NCBI GenBank assembly: GCA_934426285.1
Contig: CAKRYE010000068.1
Span: forward strand, 1 to 8,828
Direction: 5' to 3'
Length of the DNA: 8,828 nucleotides
DNA from: an uncultured Blautia sp.
GTDB taxonomy: Bacteria > Bacillota > Clostridia > Lachnospirales > Lachnospiraceae
The translations under genes and the position numbers were made by a program. This document shows positions 1-7,309 of the stretch, piece by piece (the stretch's first letter is position 1; every line of letters begins with the position of its first letter). The notes beneath the pieces are model-generated. The model did not search any database, was not told the DNA's origin, and worked only from the letters and a program-made list of their open reading frames with translations.

Positions 1-70
1 GACCTATAGGGCTCGAACCTATGACCCTCTGCTTGTAAGGCAGATGCTCTCCCAGCTGAGCTAAGATCCC
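1..70 (-). tRNA. tRNA-Val (anticodon UAC), 3' end cut by window edge
   Basis: The minus strand folds as a tRNA cloverleaf that starts with GGGATCT at base 70. The D arm is GCTC..GAGC, the anticodon stem is TCTGC/GCAGA around the loop CTTACAA (anticodon TAC, reading GUA), and the T arm is ATAGG-TTCGAGC-CCTAT. The acceptor 3' strand AGGTC reaches base 1, so its last two bases and the discriminator/CCA end lie outside the window. The pairing GGGATCT with AGGTC(CC) is consistent, with one T-G pair. It is probably the first gene of a tRNA transcript running out of the window, because a consensus promoter sits just upstream. Confidence 0.95.
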
Positions 71-115
71 ATATTTACAAGTCTGTAATCGTTCCCGTTC
101 ACAACTCGCTTTGCT

Positions 116-144
116 ATTATATAATGGATTTTCATGAATGTCAA
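116..144 (-). promoter_or_regulatory. Consensus sigma-70/SigA promoter of the tRNA-Val transcript
   Basis: On the minus strand a perfect -35 TTGACA (139-144) and a perfect -10 TATAAT (116-121) are separated by exactly 17 bases. Transcription should start near base 109, giving a leader of about 40 bases before the tRNA 5' end at 70, which RNase P would remove. A full-consensus promoter fits a stable RNA gene. Confidence 0.92.
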
Positions 145-210
145 CACCCAATTTTGAATTTTATATATTTTTTTAAATTTTTATACAATTTTCTCCAAAA
201 ATCTCTGCAG

Positions 211-241
211 AAAAGAGCTGTATTTTTCCTACAGCTCTTTT
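211..241 (-). terminator. Hairpin terminator downstream of the acyltransferase-like gene
   Basis: A perfect 12-bp stem (AAAAGAGCTGTA / TACAGCTCTTTT) encloses a 7-base loop. It begins about 42 bases after the stop codon of the acyltransferase-like gene. The A/T ends of the stem supply a short T run in either direction, so it could act on both strands. It also separates that gene from the tRNA promoter. Confidence 0.75.
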
Positions 242-282
242 CCCAGCTTTACATTTACTTTTTTATTTATGGAAGAACGATA

Positions 283-1404
283 TTAGTTTTTTCCTGCTTT
301 TATCTTATCTGTAACTTTCATATATCCCTGCACAAGTAAATCTGTTACCACCAGTACTGCCACTGACCACAGCAGGCATTCCTTTACATTATATGGATAA
401 AATGCAGAGAGACCGGCAATTGCCCAATATACTCCTATATGTATTGCATACATCTTGGATATCTGTTTCGAGAAATAACATAATTTGTTATATCCGAATT
501 TCCATTTTTCCACCAGCGGCATGATCCAGAATGCAACTGCAAATACAAATATGATCGCACAGAAACTTCCTGTTACCTTTAAAAGTCCCGGTGTCCTGTA
601 TTGCACCAGCATATAATCAAAGAATTTCTCTACACTCGGATGTGATATGATACAGCCCACAAACCAGATGGCTGCGATCACTCCACATACTGTTCCGCCC
701 TTTTTATAGAACTCACCTTTTTCATTTTCAGGCACTCTTCTGATCACTTTTCCGAAAACATATCCCAGGAATACATAGCTCAAATAGGGAAAGAAACAAA
801 AGCTTGTCTCACCTTTTCCACCAAAAGTCATATCCAAAATCCAGTTAAGGGCCTGATTGTCAGAAATCAACAGCTTTGTGAATGGTGACAAGATTCCTAC
901 TATTACAGCACTTATGATATATCCGCTCAGCTTTACCTCTAATTTACGGTAGATTGCAAGTACCAGGTAACACATACCGGATATAAAAAATATATTTACA
1001 AATGTAAGCACAGAGTACAGGTTTGCTTCATATAATTCTCTGCTGCCAGCCACTTCTCCTGTGAGCAAAATTCTTATGTGAAAACAGATCATAATTGCTG
1101 CTGCATAGCACAGATTACACAATCCCTGATATATCAGAAGCCTTACCCCATTCCTGACCATATCCTTAGGTTCCGAATGGCGGGTAAAAACACTTCCAAA
1201 CCCCATGGTAAACAGATACAGACAGGCACCTGTAGGCATAAACAGTGCAAACAGGATTTTATGTACATTGGATTCTGCTGCCGCAGCACCTGCAATACTC
1301 TGAAAGGAATGTATAAATACGATCATAATCATCAGGAAACCTTTTACCAGATCCAGCTCCCTCTGTCGCCCTACATTTACTTCCTTATCCTTCAAAGAAA
1401 ACAT
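283..1404 (-). CDS. Multi-pass membrane acyltransferase-like protein
   Basis: A 373-residue polytopic membrane protein with about ten hydrophobic segments. The N-terminus has R-x-x-x-LD-x-x-KG (residues 13-22), followed inside the first membrane segment by a His at about 32. This is the signature layout of the acyltransferase-3 / HGSNAT-DUF1624-like families, which move acyl groups across the membrane onto sugars. FPYLSYVFLGYVFGK (205-219) and a second His in a late segment (about 322) fit the same fold. The substrate cannot be read from the sequence; an envelope or surface glycan is the usual target and is inferred here. The ATG at 1404 is chosen because AAGGAG lies 6 bases upstream. An in-frame ATG at 1443 has no ribosome binding site and sits next to the predicted transcription start. 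The gene has its own promoter 117 bases downstream of the secreted-protein gene and a hairpin terminator after it. Family assignment is moderate; membrane topology is firm. Confidence 0.8.
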   Translation of the reverse strand: MFSLKDKEVNVGRQRELDLVKGFLMIMIVFIHSFQSIAGAAAAESNVHKILFALFMPTGACLYLFTMGFGSVFTRHSEPKDMVRNGVRLLIYQGLCNLCYAAAIMICFHIRILLTGEVAGSRELYEANLYSVLTFVNIFFISGMCYLVLAIYRKLEVKLSGYIISAVIVGILSPFTKLLISDNQALNWILDMTFGGKGETSFCFFPYLSYVFLGYVFGKVIRRVPENEKGEFYKKGGTVCGVIAAIWFVGCIISHPSVEKFFDYMLVQYRTPGLLKVTGSFCAIIFVFAVAFWIMPLVEKWKFGYNKLCYFSKQISKMYAIHIGVYWAIAGLSAFYPYNVKECLLWSVAVLVVTDLLVQGYMKVTDKIKAGKN

Positions 1405-1460
1405 ATTTATCTCCTTCTCTCTGAAACAGAGGTATATTCTCATCGTAATATCATAAATAC

Positions 1461-1489
1461 ATTATATGGTATAAAAGGTTTTCACGCAA
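1461..1489 (-). promoter_or_regulatory. Promoter of the acyltransferase-like gene
   Basis: On the minus strand -35 TTGCGT (1484-1489) and a perfect -10 TATAAT (1461-1466) are spaced by 17 bases. The predicted start, near 1454, gives a leader of about 50 bases. A small CTCTG-AAA-CAGAG hairpin (1419-1431) lies directly before the ribosome binding site. No terminator is visible between this promoter and the upstream secreted-protein gene, so read-through is also possible. Confidence 0.65.
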
Positions 1490-1521
1490 TTACTTTTCGT
1501 ATTTTTCATTTTCCTTTCTGC

Positions 1522-4500
1522 TTATTTTGTAATCTTCACAGAGTTCTTCTGTCCTTTGCCTTTCAGGAGCTTCTGATAGGTATCTAATTTTGCTGCCGGA
1601 ACTTTGATCACTGCTTTTGCAGAGATTCCCTTAAATGCAGAAGAACCAACTGCTTTTAAGACCTTGGAGCTGATTGTTATGGATGTCAGTGCTTTGCATC
1701 CGCTAAATGCCTCTTTGCCGATTGTAGTAACCTTATCGCCAATTTTTACGCTCTTCAGTTTTGTGCATCCGGCAAATGCTTTATTTCCAATCGCTGTTAC
1801 CTGGAAGGTGTATCCATTGAGCTTTACAGTTGCAGGAACAGAGGCACTTGTCAAAGTTTTCTTAACCGGCGCATATACACTTACGGTTCCGTTTTTATAT
1901 GCTGATTTGGTTACCTTGTATTTCAGGTTTCCGGATGTATAGACTTTACCCTTTGCAGGAATTGCTGCAATCTTATACTCTTTGCTTACTGTACCTACAT
2001 ACTGGCCTTTTCCTGTAACGATCACGGAAGCTGTAGAACCGGCTTTTGTGTTGTTTGCATAAGAAACTGTATAATCTGTTCCTTTTTTCAGTTTTTTACC
2101 GTTTAAGGTAACGGTTACTGACGGTGTAACTGCCTTGCCTGCATAGACCTGAGTTTTAATATCAGAAATCTGTGCAGATGCAATGCTTTCCAGGTTCTTT
2201 CCCGCAAATTCAAAATAAGCCGGAATTTCTACTGCTTTTTCTTCCCCTTCCTCGCTCCACCAGTCAAAATAGAATGCAAGTCTCTTATTTCCCTCAATTC
2301 CATCTGTGAGATTCTTGTATTCTTCCAGATACTTATAACGTGGTGCAGCCTGACAGGTTCTTGTTTCTCCCTTGTCATCCTGAAGATCGAGCATAACTAC
2401 CAGTTCTTCCATTACATTTTCTGCATCTGCTGTGCTTCCTATTGTAGCAAGATTTATTTTTTCACCCTTATACTGGCAGGGGTAATTCCACCAGTGATCT
2501 GTTTCATTATCATACCAGTCATAGTTATAGCTTTCATCAAAGCAGTCTTTCGCACATAATGCACCTACACTGCGGGCTGCCTTTTCATCAAACTGTCTGA
2601 GTCCCACAAGCCTTGAATACTCTTTTCCCTCATACACAACTTTTCCGGAATCTACATTACCACCGAAATAAACCTGTGCCCGTTTCTTTCCATTTACACC
2701 AACAAAAATCGTAAGCGCATCCTCAGAATCTGATTCTGTGATCTTAATCTCTCCCATATTCAGATAGGCACCCGGCTGTCCGTAAATCACCATTCCTTCC
2801 GGCTCAAGGAATGCTTTATCAAATTTCAGGTACTCTGATATGATCAGTCTGCCACCCAAAGCGGCAACCAGTTCCTTACAATCCAGACTCTTTACTACAG
2901 CATCTGTAATCTGAAGCTTATCTGCTTTTACATTAGTATTTAATCTGGCATTAAGAAGTTCCGCTTCTCCGGCTCCTGTAAACGTCAGAGTGTTTGATTT
3001 TACCAGAATTCCCATAAGCGAAAGCTTCTTGCCTGCCGGAACATTTACAGAGGAAATATTAACCGGAACAAACTGATTAGTATCTGTACTCTCATCATAA
3101 CGATTAAGACCTTCTACCTTCAGAGCAGTTACTCCCTCCGGAACTGTAAGCGTACCACTGATCTTTGCTTTTGCTCCAATATGCAGCAAATAGTATCCTT
3201 CTGCCTGATTCTTTTTCTGGTATGCAGTCATATATCTTTCTGCCATTGCTGTGCTTGGTGCTATTCCAATTTCCTCACATCCACCTTCCGGATACTTCCC
3301 TTTTCCATGTGCTTCAAAAACTTCCTGTGCAGACATTCCCTCACAAGCCTGGAACTTATCAATTATAATGATATTCTCTTCATTTGGACTCCAGGTTTTT
3401 CCTTCCATATCCAGCTGATACCAGTTCTCCGGTGCAGCAACACCAGTTCTATCCAGCATTTCTGTAATATCAACATCTGACATGGCAAATTTCGCACCGA
3501 CTTTATTTTGTCCAATATCTAATTGCTTCCAGTCTTCGCCCTCTTTCACATCAAAGGACTCAATATACTGAATTCCAATCCCATATTCACCCGAGTGTTC
3601 TCCGTTTTCATCTTCAAATTCTCCTGATCCCCAGTCAAATGTCTTATGGAATACCGGTGCCTTCTTTTCACTGTATCCTTCTATGTGAAGCCATACAGCC
3701 CAAGTTTCATCTGTACATCCTGTATCATTATAAAGATTATAGAATTCAGAAGCCCCTTTAATATTAAAGCTTCTGCATCCTTTTCCAAAATGAACATTCT
3801 CTACTCCGGAAATGCTGCCGGCAAATGCATCTTCATAAAATACAACTGTATCATTGGATCCGCTTCCTTTAATTGCTCCTGATGTATAGAGCTGTCGGAA
3901 TCCAACGGTACCCTGGCCTTCTTTAATCTCTATGGATTCTGTTTCATTTCCAACACCCCAGAAAATAATGTTTCCATTTGGAGTAATACTTCTGATCTTT
4001 ACATCCTCGGAATAACCGACAAATACATTCAGACCTGCCGGAACTACAATATCCTCTTCTCCGCTCAGATCATGAGGTACGACCAGACAATATCCTGTAT
4101 TCTCTCCCTCTATACTGTTTAACGCATTTGAGAGAGTTGTATCTTCGACCATTTTCATTTCTATTTCCGGTCGTTCTTCTGACTGCAGGCAATTATTATA
4201 CTGTTCTTCCGTAATGTACGCTACCTCATAGCTTCCGGTTCCCTGTTCTGCTCCTGCCGCATCTGTCAGTTCTTCTGTGTCTTCTGATGTAAATTCATCA
4301 ACTTCCGGAATTTCGTCCGTTCCAAACTCCTCTTCTCCCTCTGAAATCCAGATACTTTCTGCTGCCTCTTCATTTTCCGTTTCTGCAATCTCAGGCACTA
4401 CCTCTTCCGCTGATGATGGATCCATGGTTTCCACAGTCTCTTCCCCTGAAGAAAATTCCGCACCCATAACAGCTGTGCCTTCTACTGCCGTTGACACACT

Positions 4501-4542
4501 TAAAAGTGCTGCAAGTAATACTGCAATTTGTTTTTTCTTCAT
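1522..4542 (-). CDS. Large secreted protein with Ig-like module and BspA-type leucine-rich repeats
   Basis: 1006 residues. Residues 1-28 are a signal peptide (MKKKQ, hydrophobic core, likely cut near MGA-EF). Residues 29-100 are a disordered, Glu/Asp/Ser-rich linker. Residues 105-790 match no domain I recognise; parts (about 130-260 and 490-660) alternate short beta-like strands with Gly/Asn turns, suggesting a beta-solenoid. Residues 792-860 are an Ig-like module common in clostridial surface proteins (YAGKAVTPSVTV, GTDYTVSYANN, GKGQYVGT). Residues 865-1006 carry BspA/LRR_5 repeats (IGNKAFAGC, IGKEAFSGC). No LPxTG, SLH or other anchor is visible, so it is probably released or held non-covalently. 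The ATG at 4542 has AAAGGAGG 8 bases upstream; the longer GTG start at 4578 is rejected. The promoter overlaps an inverted repeat, and the HTH gene lies immediately upstream. Binding or adhesion is a family-based guess. Confidence 0.88.
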   Translation of the reverse strand: MKKKQIAVLLAALLSVSTAVEGTAVMGAEFSSGEETVETMDPSSAEEVVPEIAETENEEAAESIWISEGEEEFGTDEIPEVDEFTSEDTEELTDAAGAEQGTGSYEVAYITEEQYNNCLQSEERPEIEMKMVEDTTLSNALNSIEGENTGYCLVVPHDLSGEEDIVVPAGLNVFVGYSEDVKIRSITPNGNIIFWGVGNETESIEIKEGQGTVGFRQLYTSGAIKGSGSNDTVVFYEDAFAGSISGVENVHFGKGCRSFNIKGASEFYNLYNDTGCTDETWAVWLHIEGYSEKKAPVFHKTFDWGSGEFEDENGEHSGEYGIGIQYIESFDVKEGEDWKQLDIGQNKVGAKFAMSDVDITEMLDRTGVAAPENWYQLDMEGKTWSPNEENIIIIDKFQACEGMSAQEVFEAHGKGKYPEGGCEEIGIAPSTAMAERYMTAYQKKNQAEGYYLLHIGAKAKISGTLTVPEGVTALKVEGLNRYDESTDTNQFVPVNISSVNVPAGKKLSLMGILVKSNTLTFTGAGEAELLNARLNTNVKADKLQITDAVVKSLDCKELVAALGGRLIISEYLKFDKAFLEPEGMVIYGQPGAYLNMGEIKITESDSEDALTIFVGVNGKKRAQVYFGGNVDSGKVVYEGKEYSRLVGLRQFDEKAARSVGALCAKDCFDESYNYDWYDNETDHWWNYPCQYKGEKINLATIGSTADAENVMEELVVMLDLQDDKGETRTCQAAPRYKYLEEYKNLTDGIEGNKRLAFYFDWWSEEGEEKAVEIPAYFEFAGKNLESIASAQISDIKTQVYAGKAVTPSVTVTLNGKKLKKGTDYTVSYANNTKAGSTASVIVTGKGQYVGTVSKEYKIAAIPAKGKVYTSGNLKYKVTKSAYKNGTVSVYAPVKKTLTSASVPATVKLNGYTFQVTAIGNKAFAGCTKLKSVKIGDKVTTIGKEAFSGCKALTSITISSKVLKAVGSSAFKGISAKAVIKVPAAKLDTYQKLLKGKGQKNSVKITK

Positions 4543-4569
4543 ACACTTAACCTCCTTTGGATTTGAGTA

Positions 4570-4600
4570 TTTATACACTGTCAGCTTTTATTCTGACAGT
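4570..4600 (-). promoter_or_regulatory. Promoter with overlapping inverted-repeat operator candidate
   Basis: A perfect 8-bp inverted repeat ACTGTCAG (4577-4584) / CTGACAGT (4593-4600) has an 8-base spacer. On the minus strand it overlaps a plausible promoter: -35 CTGTCA (4594-4599, 4 of 6 consensus), an 18-base spacer, and -10 TATAAA (4570-4575). One arm covers the -35 and the other abuts the -10, the geometry of a repressor operator. No T run follows the repeat, so a terminator for the HTH gene is less likely. A second small hairpin, ATCCC-TTCC-GGGAT (4608-4621), lies just upstream of the -35. Confidence 0.5.
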
Positions 4601-4635
4601 ATTCAGAATCCCTTCCGGGATATCTTTCTTTTATT

Positions 4636-5043
4636 TTACAGTAAATTTTCTTCCTCAATTTCATCCAAAAAACTATTTATCTGTTCAAGAGTCATTTTTT
4701 CTTCCAGTCCGTAAATAATTGCCGCGTCATAGCGCACTCGCGGATAAAGCCTGGGCTTCTGACCGATATCCAGAAGCCTTTGTGTATCCGCCAGATCAAG
4801 AGAAAGGAGAAACGCACACTGCAGCAGTATTTTCCTTGTAGGGATCCGCTGACCGCCAAACAGCTTTCGTGCATAGGATTCTTCCAGATTCAGCTTTCGC
4901 ACAATGTCTTTCTTTTTCATTCCACGCTCTTCGATCAGATGCTCAAGATAAAGTCCCACCTCTACCTTGTTTCCACGTTCTCTTGCAAAATATGCGGCAC
5001 CCTCCTCTTTTATCATCCCCATGATTTCATCTGTTTCTTTCAT
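4636..5043 (-). CDS. Small XRE-like helix-turn-helix protein
   Basis: 135 residues. A predicted HTH spans about residues 30-85: helix YLEHLIEERG, helix KKDIVRKLNLEES, then YARKLFGGQRIPTRKILLQCAFLLSL containing the recognition helix. The C-terminal part DTQRLLDIGQKPRLYPRVRYDAAIIYGL (about 86-113) followed by an acidic end matches a family of roughly 130-140-residue HTH proteins common in Clostridia. From memory, its members often sit beside Hanks-type kinases. I know of no established function. Here it follows the LRR kinase gene after about 200 bases and a terminator, and precedes the secreted LRR protein, so it is a candidate regulator of the latter and a possible kinase substrate; both are inference. 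The ATG at 5043 has AGAGGTG about 9 bases upstream and gives the usual family length. An in-frame ATG at 5070 is cut off by a TGA. Confidence 0.85.
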   Translation of the reverse strand: MKETDEIMGMIKEEGAAYFARERGNKVEVGLYLEHLIEERGMKKKDIVRKLNLEESYARKLFGGQRIPTRKILLQCAFLLSLDLADTQRLLDIGQKPRLYPRVRYDAAIIYGLEEKMTLEQINSFLDEIEEENLL

Positions 5044-5149
5044 CTCTTCTCACACCTCTTTCCTGTTCATATCTCCTTCCTGCCAAAGCATACCTGGTGC
5101 GACATTTATTTCTTTGTCACTGTCTGCTGTCCGATAACTGCCACGAATG

Positions 5150-5165
5150 TCAAACGCATCAAACG
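5150..5165. repeat. Short direct repeat upstream of the HTH gene
   Basis: TCAAACG occurs twice, at 5150-5156 and 5159-5165, with two bases between, so the copies sit on nearly the same helix face. On the minus strand the downstream copy merges with a perfect TTGACA hexamer (5148-5153), but no good -10 follows at normal spacing. It may be a regulator site in the HTH gene promoter region. The evidence is only the repeat and its position. Confidence 0.3.
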
Positions 5166-5177
5166 GATAAAATGTTT

Positions 5178-5216
5178 AAAAAGCAGATATGATACTAGTA
5201 AGTGTACCATATCTGC
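5178..5216 (-). terminator. Intrinsic terminator of the LRR kinase gene
   Basis: On the minus strand a 9-bp stem GCAGATATG (5208-5216) / CATATCTGC (5183-5191) is followed directly by TTTTT (5178-5182). The 16-base interior contains a further TAC/GTA pairing. It starts about 32 bases after the kinase stop codon and would separate kinase transcription from the HTH gene. Confidence 0.8.
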
Positions 5217-5228
5217 CCATTTTAAGTC

Positions 5229-5249
5229 GGGACAAATTTGTCCCTTTTT
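5229..5249 (+). terminator. Perfect 16-bp palindrome with T run; plus-strand terminator or operator-like site
   Basis: GGGACAAATTTGTCCC (5229-5244) is a perfect palindrome three bases beyond the kinase stop codon. On the plus strand it is followed at once by TTTTT, so it can act as a terminator against antisense transcription entering the kinase gene. On the minus strand no T run follows; the separate hairpin at 5178-5216 does that job. A perfect loop-free palindrome of this length is also typical of a dimeric regulator site, so the role is open. Confidence 0.5.
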
Positions 5250-7293
5250 ATGTATAAATTTCAAAATCCGGAGAAGAATTCAGTTTCAGAATTTCCTGTT
5301 TCTGTTCTTCTGAACAACGTACCTCTTTCAGTCCTGTATGTTCAAGCAAAGGCTCATAGTTTTCAATTTCTGCATTGGAAATATCTATTGTCTGCAAGCT
5401 CTTAGCTCCTGTGATCGGGCTCAGATCTTTCACCAGACTGAAACTCACTGACAGAAAGTTCAGAGAAGGAAACTGTTCAATCCCCTCCAGTGAAGAGATC
5501 TGTGTTGTAAATGCAAGGGTTTCCAGTTCTTCCATTCCTTTCAACGGCTTCAGGTTCTCCAGTTTTGTACTGTCTCCCCACATAAACAATGCCTTTAAGG
5601 TTCTCAACTTTGAAAGAGTTTCTGCAGCCGCCTCATTGATATCACACATACACAGCGTATCCAGTTTCTTCATCTCTTCCAATGGTTCAAATATATTGTT
5701 TTTTATTTCTGCATTACTCATATCCAGATAATCCAGCTTCAGATTTTTCAGAAACTCTATATCTTCCAGATTCATCCCCTGTATATTTAACCGCGAAATA
5801 CCGGTGCATTCTCCAACCGGTGACAGGTCCTCTGCCGGATTCTCCATAATACAGAGAATATCCAGATCTATCAGGTTGGGAAGCACAGAAAAATCTGTGA
5901 TCATATTTTTGCTCAGATAGAGCTTTTTCAGTGGAAGCTCCTTTAACCCGAAGATATCTTCAATCTCCTGATTGCACAGCGCAAGCTCCTCCAGATTTGT
6001 CATCTGTGCCAGATCTGAAAGATTCTTAATATCTCCGCGCACAGAACCAAAGCTGCTGTCCTTTCCATCCACATGATGCCCTTCACCCCAGAAGCTGTCC
6101 TCATCCTCAAGGATCTCCTTTCCTACAATGCGCAGCTTTCTCACATCCTCCAGCATGGAAGCAGTTATGGTATCTGTCTCTGAAAGGTTCAGTTCCTTAC
6201 GGACTGCTTTTTCTATCAATGCTTCTTTAAATACTACAGGGGTATTTTGAGATTGTTCTACATTCTGAACCTGTTTCGGATTCTGAATCTTTTCTGCAGT
6301 CTGTTCCGGATTTTGAGTCCTTTCTGGAATCTGTTCCATTTCTTCATCCTGAGTTTCCGCTGCTGCCTGCAATACTTCTGTTGCATTCTGATCTGTTGCA
6401 ACTATTCTTTCATTTTGGATTGCTGCCATACCAGGAAAAAGAACTGCCAGTATATAGCCGGCTGCTATCAGTCCCACTGCTGCACCAGTTTTTTTCCAGA
6501 GGGTTTTCCTGCTGTTTTTCTGACATTTTTCAATCGCCCTGCTTAGTTCTGATGCATTCGTATATCTTTTGTCAGGCTCAAATGAACAGGCTTTTTCTAT
6601 TACTTTCTTCAGTTTCCTGCTGATGTTACATTCAGAAAGCTGATCCATTTCATAGCTTTCTGAAACCATATACAACATTGTCTGTCCGATGGCGTACACA
6701 TCTGTGCGCTGGTCTGTCTGTGCATAGCCATACTGTTCCGGTGCTGCAGTCCCTCTGGTACCCACCACAAAAGTATCTCGCGACCCGTCTTTTTTGTAAC
6801 TGCGCATAGTACCGAAATCAATAAATACTGCTTCACCGCCAGTCGTGATCACAATATTCTCCGGTTTGATATCACGGTGTATCATGAGATTATCCGGATT
6901 CTGAAACTGCTCTGCTGTCCTGCAGATCTTCCTGCTGATCCTGCAGATTTCCGTTTCCGGTATTTCGCCTTTCTGCAGAACCATCTGAGCCAGAGGTGTT
7001 CCCTCTATATATTCCCTGACCAGATATACTTCTCTGTTTTCTTCAAATATTCTGTACACCTTCGGGATTCCGGACAACTTCCTGTCTGCCAGTTTTTCCA
7101 GGATTTCCATCTCATTGCGCAGCAGTTCTGCCTGCATGTTCCGTCCCCATTTCAGCACACACAGGATCCCGGCAGCTGTTTCTTTTACAATAAATGTTGC
7201 GGAATCTTCACTTTCTTTCAAACATTCATATACTGTCCAGTGCTCTTTCATTTCTACCGGAAGATAATCCTTCCATATCTGTTTTTCTTTCAT
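5248..7293 (-). CDS. Membrane Ser/Thr protein kinase with extracellular leucine-rich repeats
   Basis: 681 residues. Residues 20-260 are a Hanks-type kinase: catalytic Lys48 (CVLKWG), alpha-C Glu near 61, HRDIKPEN (139-146, catalytic Asp141), DFG (159-161), APEQYGY (184-190) and DVYAIG with Asp198. The glycine-rich loop is degenerate (LKESEDSATFIV, no GxGxxG), but the other catalytic residues are present, so it is probably active. A basic WKK leads into one membrane span (about 268-290). Residues 292-355 are a Gln/Asn/Glu stalk with 10-residue repeats, and residues 370-658 are roughly ten LRRs of the LxxLxxLxL type. The topology is kinase inside, LRR outside, with order reversed relative to plant LRR receptor kinases. 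The ATG at 7293 has GGGAG 5 bases upstream. The leader contains a 161-bp inverted repeat. Sensing a surface or peptide ligand and phosphorylating an intracellular target are inferred; the neighbouring HTH protein is a candidate target. Confidence 0.92.
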   Translation of the reverse strand: MKEKQIWKDYLPVEMKEHWTVYECLKESEDSATFIVKETAAGILCVLKWGRNMQAELLRNEMEILEKLADRKLSGIPKVYRIFEENREVYLVREYIEGTPLAQMVLQKGEIPETEICRISRKICRTAEQFQNPDNLMIHRDIKPENIVITTGGEAVFIDFGTMRSYKKDGSRDTFVVGTRGTAAPEQYGYAQTDQRTDVYAIGQTMLYMVSESYEMDQLSECNISRKLKKVIEKACSFEPDKRYTNASELSRAIEKCQKNSRKTLWKKTGAAVGLIAAGYILAVLFPGMAAIQNERIVATDQNATEVLQAAAETQDEEMEQIPERTQNPEQTAEKIQNPKQVQNVEQSQNTPVVFKEALIEKAVRKELNLSETDTITASMLEDVRKLRIVGKEILEDEDSFWGEGHHVDGKDSSFGSVRGDIKNLSDLAQMTNLEELALCNQEIEDIFGLKELPLKKLYLSKNMITDFSVLPNLIDLDILCIMENPAEDLSPVGECTGISRLNIQGMNLEDIEFLKNLKLDYLDMSNAEIKNNIFEPLEEMKKLDTLCMCDINEAAAETLSKLRTLKALFMWGDSTKLENLKPLKGMEELETLAFTTQISSLEGIEQFPSLNFLSVSFSLVKDLSPITGAKSLQTIDISNAEIENYEPLLEHTGLKEVRCSEEQKQEILKLNSSPDFEIYT
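6271..6330 (-). repeat. Two tandem 30-bp repeats encoding the kinase stalk
   Basis: Bases 6271-6300 and 6301-6330 match at 24 of 30 positions (starting CTGTTTCGGA and CTGTTCCGGA), and a third copy begins at 6331. They encode 10-residue units around QNPEQ and QNPKQ in the stalk between membrane span and LRR domain. The 30-bp period keeps the frame, so stalk length may vary between strains. Confidence 0.8.
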
Positions 7294-7309
7294 ACGCTCT
7301 CTCCCGCTT

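Noticed and set aside
1405..1443. Longer start (ATG at 1443) for the acyltransferase-like protein
   Set aside because: No ribosome binding site precedes it and it lies within about 11 bases of the predicted transcription start; the ATG at 1404 has AAGGAG at good spacing.
4543..4578. Longer start (GTG at 4578) for the secreted protein
   Set aside because: It would place 12 non-hydrophobic residues before the signal peptide, overlaps the promoter -10/inverted repeat, and ignores the strong AAAGGAGG before the ATG at 4542.
4277..4714. Plus-strand Ser-rich open frame opposite the secreted protein
   Set aside because: It mirrors the Glu-rich linker of the real minus-strand gene and runs through its promoter and into the HTH gene.
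4780..5313. 177-residue plus-strand open frame spanning the HTH-kinase gap
   Set aside because: It overlaps the HTH gene antisense, crosses two terminator hairpins and lacks a ribosome binding site or protein-like features.
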